Below are positions 1 to 4,595 of a DNA stretch of 8,638 bases, in pieces. How positions within the stretch are numbered: position 1 is the first letter of the stretch; the number at the start of each line of letters is the position of its first letter. Source of the stretch: Thermoflexia bacterium (GTDB lineage Bacteria; Chloroflexota; Anaerolineae; B4-G1; SLSP01); assembly GCA_030605705.1 (NCBI GenBank), contig JAUWHU010000543.1, forward strand, positions 1 to 8,638. The letters run 5' to 3'. The position numbers and the translations under genes were made by a program. A model generated the notes under the pieces. It searched no databases. It was given only the letters and a program-made list of their open reading frames with translations, and had not been told where the DNA came from.

Positions 1-66
1 TCACCGGAACGACACCGGCGGCTGTTGCACCGCTTGAGCACGTATCTGGTGGAAAAAGTCAGATAA
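1..66 (+). CDS. Possible C-terminal end of an upstream gene (partial)
   Basis: Frame 1 is open from the first base to a TAA at 64-66. It encodes 21 residues, SPERHRRLLHRLSTYLVEKV followed by R, rich in Arg, His and Leu. This would suit a basic amphipathic C-terminal helix. The fragment is too short to name a family, and 21 open codons can occur by chance. Support comes only from the helical, GC-biased composition and from the sharp change to repeat-rich DNA just after the stop. The product is unknown. Confidence 0.35.
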   Translation, partial: SPERHRRLLHRLSTYLVEKVR

Positions 67-296
67 CATGAGCACCAAGCCAGCCGTTAGTTGCCGCTAA
101 CGGGAAATCTTTCCCCCCAAAAGGTCTAGTGACAGATCCCCTCGTTTGTGTTATGGCTAGATAACGTCCGCCTGAAAGTTACGTTAGAAACGGCCCAACT
201 CCGGCGAAACGGAGAGCAAGATGCCAGACTCATTGGTTCATCTTCTCGCAGCGGAGGTTCTATGCAGCGGATCTTGCTCTACGGCGATTCTATTTT

Positions 297-331
297 CCTG
301 ACGGGTAGGCTTCGCGCTCCTCGGGGGCGGC
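297..331. repeat. 35-base direct repeat, copy 1
   Basis: It starts CCTGACGGGTAGGCTTCGCG and ends in CGGGGGCGGC. It matches 479-513 at 33 of 35 positions. The GGGGGCGG core recurs in other intergenic stretches here (around 1622, 1861 and 7178), so it belongs to a dispersed family. Confidence 0.75.
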
Positions 332-363
332 CCGCCGATAAATCGCTGTGCTCGGAGCAACGC

Positions 364-427
364 CTCGTAAACGAGACTAGCCGGCTCAAGCCGGCGTCGC
401 TACGTAGCACGGGCATTTATGCCCGTG
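364..427. repeat. Cluster of four consecutive palindromes
   Basis: Four perfect hairpins or palindromes follow one another. They are CTCGT-AA-ACGAG (364-375), GCCGGC-TCAA-GCCGGC (380-395), GCTACGTAGC (399-408) and CACGGGCAT-TT-ATGCCCGTG (408-427). Such runs resemble REP/BIME-type extragenic palindromes. None has a T tract, so they are not obvious terminators. Confidence 0.7.
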
Positions 428-513
428 TGGACTCGGCTACAGTGCCCCGCCTTTTTGAAAAGATACGCAGAGCCGTACCCTGACGGGTAGGCCTCGCGCT
501 CCCCGGGGGCGGC
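427..513. repeat. Dispersed repeat left of the toxin-antitoxin operon
   Basis: Bases 427-480, starting GTGGACTCGGCTACAGTGCC, are nearly identical to 1568-1620. The differences are one base in the C/T junction near 450 and one missing base near the end. The left copy continues into the 35-base repeat at 479-513. The right copy goes straight to a CTGGGGGCGG, as if about 20 bases were lost. The two copies are direct and bracket the toxin-antitoxin genes. Confidence 0.8.
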
Positions 514-524
514 TCAGTACAAGT

Positions 525-553
525 TTGTCACTTTGTGCGACCTGCACTATAAT
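525..553 (+). promoter_or_regulatory. Sigma70-type promoter of the toxin-antitoxin operon
   Basis: A -35 box TTGTCA (525-530) and a perfect -10 box TATAAT (548-553) are separated by the ideal 17 bases. Transcription would start near 560 and leave a leader of about 30 bases before the antitoxin ATG. Toxin-antitoxin promoters of this kind are usually autorepressed by the antitoxin or complex. I see no obvious operator palindrome over this promoter. Confidence 0.75.
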
Positions 554-591
554 AGCTCACGAGCATGGTTGATAAACCGGGAGGATCGGAA

Positions 592-900
592 ATGACCATA
601 GCAACAACCACATTGACCACGTACCGTGGAGTGATGGAAAAAGATGGACTTGTGCGTCTGCGCCACGCCCCCGCGCTGCCCGTGGGCACAGAGGTGCTCG
701 TCGTGGCAGCGCAGCCGCTCCCTCCCCTCGATGAACAGAAACGTCGTCTGGTCGCCCTCTCGCCGGAGGAGTGGCGCAAGCCGTTTGACGCCGTGCGCGC
801 TGCCTGGGATACTTCTGAGCCGGCCCCTGACGAGGACTCTCTTCCCAGCGATGAGGAATTGGTCAAGCTGGTTCACAAAGTGCGGCAGGAGAGGGCATAA
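592..900 (+). CDS. Putative antitoxin, DUF104/AF2212-like N-terminus
   Basis: A 102-residue protein likely to neutralise the PIN toxin encoded immediately downstream. Residues 11-38 (YRGVMEKDGLVRLRHAPALP followed by VGTEVLVV) fit the DUF104/AF2212-like pattern: a beta strand, an xGxxxL turn and an LPxGTxVxV strand. Residues 45-102 are charged and probably helical (SPEEWRKPF, then an acidic stretch PAPDEDSLPSDEEL). They could be the toxin-wrapping tail. The start is ATG 592, 7 bases after GGAGG; an in-frame ATG at 565 lacks a ribosome site and is not preferred. The stop overlaps the toxin start (TAATG), a coupling typical of type II modules. The family assignment is by pattern only and the antitoxin role is inferred from context. 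Confidence 0.65.
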   Translation: MTIATTTLTTYRGVMEKDGLVRLRHAPALPVGTEVLVVAAQPLPPLDEQKRRLVALSPEEWRKPFDAVRAAWDTSEPAPDEDSLPSDEELVKLVHKVRQERA

Positions 901-1322
901 TGCCATCCGCCGTGATTGACCTGACCGAGATGGTGCGCATGGCAATGCGGCGGCCGGAACGCTCTCGTTTGTTCCAGGCCTGGGAGAAACAATCCTTTAC
1001 CTGGGTCATGTCAGAGCCAATGCTGGATGAGTTTATCGAGGTGACTGACCGCCACAAGTTCCGGCGATTGATCCGCCCTTTTGTGCGGGACGCCATCGTT
1101 GAGGCGCTGTGGGCGCGCGCCCGTGTCGTGGAGCCAGCGCTCAAGTTCCCCCACTGCCGCGACCCCAAAGACGACGGCGTGATCGCCACCGCCGTAGCCG
1201 CTCGCCCCTGCTACCTGGTGACGGCTGACCGCGACCTGTACGACGACGCCGACCTGGTGGCCGCACTGCGTGACATGGAAGTACATGTCGTCCGGGCTGG
1301 CGAGTTCTTGGACACGCTGTAA
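900..1322 (+). CDS. PIN-domain toxin (VapC-like / COG1569-type ribonuclease)
   Basis: A 140-residue PIN-domain protein, probably a Mg-dependent endoribonuclease toxin held in check by the upstream antitoxin. Visible acidic residues are D7 (AVIDLTEMV), E44 (MLDEFIEV), D88/D91/D92 in RDPKDDGVIATAVA, and D110/D112 in LVTADRDLYD. The RDPKDD and LVTxDxDL motifs are hallmarks of the 'toxin component, PIN family' group (COG1569). Length is normal. The N-terminal motif is unusual: PIN proteins normally read DTN, while this one reads DLT, so the conserved Asn is missing. ATG 900 overlaps the antitoxin stop by one base, which implies translational coupling. Plus-strand orientation and flanking repeats set the pair apart from the minus-strand housekeeping genes. 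Confidence 0.8.
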   Translation: MPSAVIDLTEMVRMAMRRPERSRLFQAWEKQSFTWVMSEPMLDEFIEVTDRHKFRRLIRPFVRDAIVEALWARARVVEPALKFPHCRDPKDDGVIATAVAARPCYLVTADRDLYDDADLVAALRDMEVHVVRAGEFLDTL

Positions 1323-1333
1323 CGACATCTGTC

Positions 1334-1417
1334 TCAACGTTTCACCGGATGAAACGCGAGGGCAAACCATAAAATGATCGCGCGCACAACCAGACGCCAC
1401 ACGGCGAACGAATCCAC
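1334..1417 (-). CDS. Candidate 27-residue hydrophobic peptide
   Basis: On the minus strand a strong Shine-Dalgarno AAAGGAGG (1425-1432) lies 7 bases before GTG 1417. It opens a 27-codon frame ending in TGA at 1334-1336. The peptide begins (M)DSFAVWRLVVRAI, continues ILWFALAF and ends HPVKR, so it would be one short membrane helix with a basic tail. It lies wholly between the toxin stop (1322) and the terminator hairpins at 1503-1559, convergent with the toxin. Size and character resemble type I toxin peptides such as TisB. No family match is claimed, and chance remains a real alternative because the start is GTG and no promoter is clear. Confidence 0.3.
   Translation of the reverse strand: MDSFAVWRLVVRAIILWFALAFHPVKR
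1338..1356. other. Small hairpin just after the PIN toxin
   Basis: CGTTTCA-CCGGA-TGAAACG forms a 7-bp stem with a 5-base loop, 15 bases after the toxin stop. It has no T tract on the plus strand. It may protect the transcript 3' end. On the minus strand it covers the last codons of the candidate small peptide. Confidence 0.45.
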
Positions 1418-1422
1418 GACAC

Positions 1423-1442
1423 AGCCTCCTTTCCAGGAGACC
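1423..1442 (-). promoter_or_regulatory. Hairpin sequestering a Shine-Dalgarno sequence
   Basis: Read on the minus strand, GGTCTCCT-GGAA-AGGAGGCT folds into an 8-bp stem (two G-U wobbles) closed by a GNRA-class GGAA tetraloop. The whole AGGAGG ribosome site of the candidate peptide at 1417 is paired within it. Such sequestration would repress translation until the helix opens, as in type I toxin mRNAs or RNA thermometers. Its role depends on the small frame being real. Confidence 0.4.
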
Positions 1443-1502
1443 TCCGTCCCACCCCCGGCATAATCGCTCGCTCCCACGAAAAACAACTGCATACTTACAC
1501 CC

Positions 1503-1526
1503 GGCCTGGATCGCCAGATCCAGGCC
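1503..1526. other. Perfect 10-bp stem hairpin
   Basis: GGCCTGGATC-GCCA-GATCCAGGCC is a perfect stem with a 4-base loop. It abuts the terminator hairpin at 1527. The two stacked hairpins probably act together as a transcription end or RNA barrier. It has no T tract of its own. Confidence 0.65.
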
Positions 1527-1559
1527 AAAAGGTCTAGTCGCCGAGACTAGACCTTTTTT
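1527..1559. terminator. Bidirectional intrinsic terminator
   Basis: GGTCTAGTC (1531-1539), loop GCCGA, then GACTAGACC (1545-1553) form a 9-bp stem. AAAA precedes it and TTTTTT follows, extending pairing and giving a U tract on the plus strand and a weaker one on the minus strand. It would end the toxin-antitoxin transcript about 200 bases after the toxin stop. Its left arm with flank (CCAAAAGGTCTAGT, 1525-1538) is identical to bases 117-130. Confidence 0.8.
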
Positions 1560-1567
1560 AGCCTAAA

Positions 1568-1628
1568 GTGGACTCGGCTACAGTGCCCCGCTTTTTTGAA
1601 AAGATACGCAGAGCCGTCCCTGGGGGCG
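1568..1628. repeat. Dispersed repeat right of the toxin-antitoxin operon
   Basis: Starts GTGGACTCGGCTACAGTGCC and is a near-identical direct copy of 427-480. It ends in CCCTGGGGGCGG instead of the longer CCCTGACGGGTAGG tail of the left copy. See that entry for differences. Confidence 0.8.
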
Positions 1629-1653
1629 GTTGCACCGTAGCCGCGATTTCTAG

Positions 1654-1671
1654 TAGTGCCAATTGGCACTA
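1654..1671. promoter_or_regulatory. 18-base perfect palindrome
   Basis: TAGTGCCAATTGGCACTA is a perfect 18-base inverted repeat with no spacer, in AT-richer flanks. It has the form of a site for a dimeric DNA-binding protein. No promoter or gene start is adjacent, so it may equally be part of a repeat element. Confidence 0.4.
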
Positions 1672-1691
1672 TTTCCATATCGCGCCGCCCC

Positions 1692-1832
1692 GTTGTCATT
1701 CCGAGCCAGGGCGACGCGCAGTGCGCGGAGCACGCCAGCGAGGAATCTCCAGCGTCCCTGAGAATTTTGGGGCGGAAGTGGCAGATTCCTCGCTGGCGCG
1801 TCGCTAACGCTCCGCTGGCTCGGAATGACAAC
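1692..1832. mobile_element. MITE-like inverted repeat (GTCATTCCGAG family)
   Basis: Ends are a perfect 17-bp inverted repeat, GTTGTCATTCCGAGCCA (1692-1708) and TGGCTCGGAATGACAAC (1816-1832). An inner perfect 16-bp pair is CGCCAGCGAGGAATCT (1733-1748) with its complement at 1783-1798. The spacers between inner and outer arms are also partly complementary. The TGTCATTCCGAGC...GAGGAATCT pattern is a widespread palindromic repeat in bacterial genomes. It has no coding capacity. Confidence 0.65.
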
Positions 1833-1923
1833 CAGGGCCGTGCCAGGCGGGGACGCCCCTCGGGGGCGGCGAGTAGAATTGAACCAACCCCGTTTGCCAG
1901 CCTAACGCTTTACACGTCAAAAG

Positions 1924-1960
1924 AAAAATCCGTGTTGATCCGTGTAATCCGTGTCCAAAA
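1924..1960. repeat. Short ATCCGTGT repeat
   Basis: Three copies of ATCCGTGT spaced by one or two bases, flanked by A runs. On the minus strand it reads ACACGGAT repeats just after the reductase stop. It is a low-complexity intergenic repeat of unknown role. Confidence 0.6.
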
Positions 1961-1987
1961 GCTCACCGTTTTGATTGAGGAACAACT

Positions 1988-2953
1988 CTATTGTCCAGAC
2001 CACGCCAGCGGATCGTTATCCAAAATACCGGCGATCTGCTCCTGGACATCCGGGGAGAGCCGCGCGCCGGACGCCTTGACATTTGCCTCGACGTGCCCGG
2101 CTCTGCTGGCCCCGGTGATGACGGCGCTGAGCTCCGGGCGGCGCAGCAGCCAGGCCAGCGCCAGCTGCGCCGTCGTCAATCCCAGGCCCTGCGCCAGCTC
2201 GGTAAGCCGGCGCGCTTTGGCGATATTCTCCTCAGTCAGATCGCGGTCCAGCCAGTGGCTGCGGGCCGCGCGGCTGTCTGCGGGGATTCCTTCGTTGTAC
2301 TTGCCGGTGAGCAACCCCTGCGCCAGCGGGCTGAACACCACCAGCCCCATCCCGTGCCGCGTCGCCGCCGGCATGATCTCCGGCTCGATGTGGCGATCCA
2401 ACATATTGTAACGGGGCTGCTCCACCTGTGGCGCGTAAGCGTTGAACATCTGCGCCGCACTCACCGCCGCCTCGATCTGGTCCGCGCTCCACACGCTGGT
2501 GCCCCAGTAAAGCACCTTCCCCTGGTGTACCAGGTCATCCATCGCGCGCACCACTTCCTCCACCGGCGTCTCCAGGTCGTAGCGGTGGCAGAAATAGATA
2601 TCGAGGTAATCGGTACCCAGACGGCGCAGCGAATTCTCCACCGACTCCATGATGTGCTTGCGGCTCAGTCCCTGGTCGTTGACGTTATCGCTCATCGGAA
2701 AGAAGACCTTGCTGGAGAGCACCAAATCCTGGCGGCGCAGGCCCAGCTCCTTGATCACCTTGCCGACAATTCGTTCGGCCTCGCCATGGGCGTAAACATC
2801 CGCCAGATCAATGAAGTTGATGCCGTGATCCACTGCCGTCTTCACACACGCGCGGGTCGTTTCCTCCCCTGCGGAACCACCGTAAGTGAGCCACGCGCCT
2901 AACGCGATCTCACTCACCTTCAAACCGGACTTCCCTAACCTGCGATATTCCAT
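1988..2953 (-). CDS. Aldo/keto reductase, Kv-beta-like subfamily
   Basis: A 321-residue NADPH-dependent oxidoreductase with a TIM-barrel fold, reducing aldehydes or ketones; substrate unknown. The catalytic tetrad is visible: D49 and Y54 (IDLADVY), K82 (LSSKVFF) and H123 (YFCHRYD). GLSRKHIMESVENSLRRLGT and YWGTSVWS closely follow voltage-gated K+ channel beta-subunit homologues, which in bacteria are soluble enzymes. SPLAQGLLTGKY and ITGASRAGHVEAN, the cofactor-binding end, are intact. I start at ATG 2953, where GGAG lies about 6 bases upstream and the protein opens with the family's MEYRRLGKSGLKVS. An upstream in-frame ATG at 3016 would add 21 residues translated from the heptamer array and is rejected. 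It follows homoserine dehydrogenase by 73 bases, so co-transcription is plausible. Confidence 0.9.
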   Translation of the reverse strand: MEYRRLGKSGLKVSEIALGAWLTYGGSAGEETTRACVKTAVDHGINFIDLADVYAHGEAERIVGKVIKELGLRRQDLVLSSKVFFPMSDNVNDQGLSRKHIMESVENSLRRLGTDYLDIYFCHRYDLETPVEEVVRAMDDLVHQGKVLYWGTSVWSADQIEAAVSAAQMFNAYAPQVEQPRYNMLDRHIEPEIMPAATRHGMGLVVFSPLAQGLLTGKYNEGIPADSRAARSHWLDRDLTEENIAKARRLTELAQGLGLTTAQLALAWLLRRPELSAVITGASRAGHVEANVKASGARLSPDVQEQIAGILDNDPLAWSGQ

Positions 2954-2972
2954 GATATGCTCCTTTCTCCTT

Positions 2973-3056
2973 AACTTGCAACCTTCAACTTCCAACCTGC
3001 AACCTTCAGCTTGCAACTTCCAACTTTCAACTTGTAACTTTCAACTCCCCACTCCC
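2973..3056. repeat. Heptamer array between reductase and homoserine dehydrogenase
   Basis: Twelve 7-base units in unbroken register with consensus AACTTNC: AACTTGC, AACCTTC, AACTTCC, AACCTGC and so on, ending AACTCCC CACTCCC. On the minus strand the units read GTTGNAA, the same family as the arrays at 5907 and 7011 but inverted. The right-hand units are coding: they give the last residues of homoserine dehydrogenase and its stop. Confidence 0.85.
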
Positions 3057-4085
3057 CACGTAAATATCCAAAATATCCCGCAACATCGTAGCCGCCGAGG
3101 GGATCGGGTCGCGCTCCTCGATGATAGCGGTGATCGTGCCGTAGATATCGGTCGTGAAGACCACGCCGACCTGCTTGGAGCCTAAGTGTCCCAGGGGATG
3201 GTCCGGCGAGAGGGGGACCGGCGCGACGGAAAGAGCGTAGCTGCCGTCGGGACGGCGCTCAGCCTGAGCCAACAGCCGGTAGCGGTACCCTCGTTCCCGC
3301 GCCGCGCACAGCTCGTCCACGTCCAGGGCAGTGATGCCGGTGCGCGCGACCTCGTCCAGCCGGGCCGGATACCCCAGCACCGCGTTCGCCAGGATCGTCA
3401 GCTTCGCCGCCGCATCCCAGCCCTCCAGGTCCCAGGAAGCATCGGCCTCCAGCACCCCGGCGGCGCGCGCCCGTTCCAGCGACTCGTCCCAGGATAGCCC
3501 CTCGGTCAACAGATCCATCACGTAGCCGGTGACGAGGTTGGGGACCGTCTCCAAACGTTCCACCACCGCACCGCGCAGGTCGCGCTGCCCCAGGTTGATG
3601 GCCGGCAGACCGCCCGCTACCGTCCCGTCGAAACGCAAGCAAACGCCGTGTTCGGCGGCCAGGTCGTGCAGCTCCCGGTACGCCGCCACCAGCGGCCCCT
3701 TGTTCGGCGTGACGACGTGCATACCTCGCCGCAGCGCGGTGCGGATGCAGGTCAGCCCCGGCTCCGCGCCCTGCTGCAAATGCACCGGCGAAGCCTCCAG
3801 CAACAGCTCGGCGTCCGCGTTGGCGACCAAGGTTGGGGCATCCCAGGCGTGGTTGCCGGCGATGGGATAATTGGCGATGGTATCACCTGCCGCCTTCAGC
3901 CGCGCGACCTCCGCCAGGGCCAGACCCGCCGGATCGTAGGCGACCCCCCGGCTATCCGCCGCGCCCACCAACCGCAACGCCAGCCCGTAACGCTCGCGCA
4001 GCAAGTCATCCTTAGCCAACAAAATCTCGCAGAACCGGCGACCTAAATTTCCCAGCCCTACCAGCAGAAAACGTACCTCACGCAT
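3027..4085 (-). CDS. hom: Homoserine dehydrogenase, short form without ACT domain
   Basis: A 352-residue NAD(P)-dependent enzyme converting aspartate semialdehyde to homoserine, the branch to threonine and methionine. The Rossmann motif GLGNLG covers residues 10-15, TPNKGPL 126-132 (K129 of the NK motif), and WDLEGWDAAAKLTILAN 218-234 with the family Asp and Lys positions (D219, D224, K228). It ends near 352, so the ACT regulatory domain of forms of about 430 residues is absent and threonine feedback may be weak or missing. The usual NGTTNYIL loop reads PNLVTGYVM, a divergence. The start is ATG 4085, with GAGG 8 bases upstream; ATG 4106 would lie inside the TCATTT repeat. The final GELKVTS and stop are written in heptamer-array DNA. 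Confidence 0.85.
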   Translation of the reverse strand: MREVRFLLVGLGNLGRRFCEILLAKDDLLRERYGLALRLVGAADSRGVAYDPAGLALAEVARLKAAGDTIANYPIAGNHAWDAPTLVANADAELLLEASPVHLQQGAEPGLTCIRTALRRGMHVVTPNKGPLVAAYRELHDLAAEHGVCLRFDGTVAGGLPAINLGQRDLRGAVVERLETVPNLVTGYVMDLLTEGLSWDESLERARAAGVLEADASWDLEGWDAAAKLTILANAVLGYPARLDEVARTGITALDVDELCAARERGYRYRLLAQAERRPDGSYALSVAPVPLSPDHPLGHLGSKQVGVVFTTDIYGTITAIIEERDPIPSAATMLRDILDIYVGSGELKVTS

Positions 4086-4088
4086 TAC

Positions 4089-4110
4089 CATTTCCTCATT
4101 TCTCATTTCT
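4089..4110. repeat. Short TCATTT array at the homoserine dehydrogenase start
   Basis: About three units (CCATTTCC, TCATTTC, TCATTTCT) of the family that forms the long array at 4488. On the minus strand it supplies the GAGG ribosome binding site of the homoserine dehydrogenase gene (complement of 4094-4097). Confidence 0.65.
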
Positions 4111-4168
4111 TGAGTCTACTGAAAAAACCGAAATCTTCAACGCAGAGGCGCAGAGACGCCAAGAAAAT

Positions 4169-4198
4169 TAAATAGTAGATCAAGATTCGTTTAGTCAA
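4169..4198 (-). promoter_or_regulatory. Possible promoter for homoserine dehydrogenase
   Basis: On the minus strand TTGACT (complement of 4193-4198) and TATTTA (complement of 4169-4174) are 18 bases apart, about 85 bases before the start codon. The -35 is good and the -10 moderate, in AT-rich DNA. It would make homoserine dehydrogenase and the reductase a separate unit from the phosphatase. Confidence 0.35.
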
Positions 4199-4280
4199 AA
4201 GTCTCGATTTTCAAAAATATTGGGTCTCTGGGAGTTTGCATGGTGGGTTCACCGAAACGTTAATTTTTCACCACAGATTA

Positions 4281-4302
4281 GTGGGCACTGCCTGCCCACA
4301 CT
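4281..4302. repeat. Hairpin insert, copy 1
   Basis: GTGGGCA-CTGCC-TGCCCAC followed by ACT. The 7-bp stem sits inside a CACAGATT-type repeat. Its counterpart at 4429-4450 has the same loop and trailing ACT but an A-T terminal pair instead of G-C. Confidence 0.7.
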
Positions 4303-4428
4303 GCGCACAGATTGCACTGATTTTTGATTTTTTCGCGTTAATTCGCGGTTGATTTTGGCTCAACCATGCGAAATCCTAAAGAGCCAAAATGTTGAAGCAT
4401 CATTCAAGAATCTCTGCGCCTTTGCGTT

Positions 4429-4450
4429 ATGGGCACTGCCTGCCCATACT
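4429..4450. repeat. Hairpin insert, copy 2
   Basis: ATGGGCA-CTGCC-TGCCCAT followed by ACT. It is identical to copy 1 except for both ends of the outer base pair, which change together. It sits directly after TTTGCGTT of another repeat. Confidence 0.7.
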
Positions 4451-4487
4451 ACGTCTGCGTTAAAATTAGCCCCTTTTTTCAAGGGAG

Positions 4488-4593
4488 TCATTTCTTCATT
4501 TGTCATTTGCTCATTTCCTCATTTATCATTTGCTCATTTCCTCATTTGTCATTTGCTCATTTCCTCATTTGTCATTTGTTCATTTGTCATTTT
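4488..4593. repeat. TCATTT array with 23-base higher-order unit
   Basis: Fourteen TCATTT-headed units of 7 or 8 bases. Positions 4503-4525, 4526-4548 and 4549-4571 are three copies of a 23-base block (TCATTTGC TCATTTCC TCATTTR) differing at one base. The array ends 2 bases before the phosphatase stop codon. On the minus strand it repeats GAGGAAATGAGCAAATGA, rich in SD-like and ATG triplets. Confidence 0.85.
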
Positions 4594-4595
4594 CT

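Larger units (their letters stand above)
262..483 (+). pseudogene. Possible 5' gene remnant running into repeat DNA
   Basis: GGAGG (253-257) lies 4 bases before ATG 262, which opens MQRILLYGDSIF. This looks like a normal beta-strand start to a cytoplasmic domain. From about base 297 the frame enters a repeat whose second copy is at 479, and the rest of the 73-residue frame is read through palindromes and repeats. The natural reading is a gene whose first dozen codons survive and whose remainder was replaced by repeat insertion or deletion. The spacing is short and chance is possible. No function can be assigned. Confidence 0.2.
67..524. other. Repeat- and hairpin-rich intergenic region
   Basis: No intact gene is convincing here. 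The stretch holds a hairpin CTCCG-GCGAAA-CGGAG (199-214) and a 10-base inverted pair AGAGCAAGAT (213-222) / ATCTTGCTCT (271-280). It also holds a run of four palindromes (364-427) and two copies of a 35-base repeat (297-331 and 479-513, 33 of 35 identical). A weak promoter-like pair, GTGACA (129-134) and an extended TGTTATGGC (-10 at 152-157) with a 17-base spacer, precedes the possible gene remnant at 262. Confidence 0.6.
1560..1987. other. Repeat-filled gap between convergent units
   Basis: No gene is supported here. In order it holds the second copy of the dispersed repeat (1568-1628), an 18-base perfect palindrome (1654-1671), a MITE-like inverted repeat (1692-1832), a GC hairpin-like CGCCCCTCGGGGGCGG (about 1853-1868), and three spaced copies of ATCCGTGT (1928-1954). 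This is the convergent end of the plus-strand toxin operon and the minus-strand reductase gene. No T-tract terminator for the reductase was seen. Confidence 0.65.
4111..4595. other. Gene-free gap of stacked repeats
   Basis: No gene is supported between homoserine dehydrogenase and the phosphatase. From left to right: AACGCAGAGGCGCAGAGACG (4139-4158); an AT-rich part with a possible minus-strand promoter (4169-4198); CACAGATT-type repeats (about 4270-4325) broken by a hairpin at 4281; a TTCGCG/ATTCGCG pair (about 4333-4350); TCTCTGCGCCTTTGCGTT (4411-4428), an inverted relative of the 4139 motif; a second hairpin at 4429; and the long TCATTT array. Confidence 0.65.

Noticed and set aside
547..945. 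Minus-strand frames opposite the antitoxin and toxin
   Set aside because: They are antisense to a well-promoted, overlapping plus-strand pair and show no domain features.
1656..2411. 251-residue plus-strand frame
   Set aside because: It runs through the MITE-like element and then antisense to the reductase; no ribosome site or recognisable domain.
1991..2902. 303-residue open frame on the plus strand
   Set aside because: It is antisense to the aldo/keto reductase, whose catalytic tetrad and family motifs are unmistakable; composition is typical of a GC-rich antisense frame.
2954..3016. Upstream start adding 21 residues to the aldo/keto reductase
   Set aside because: The extra residues are translated heptamer array, and ATG 2953 has a good ribosome site and the family's usual N-terminus.
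4488..4593. Possible CRISPR array
   Set aside because: Units are 7-8 bases (23-base blocks) head to tail with no unique spacers and no cas genes nearby.
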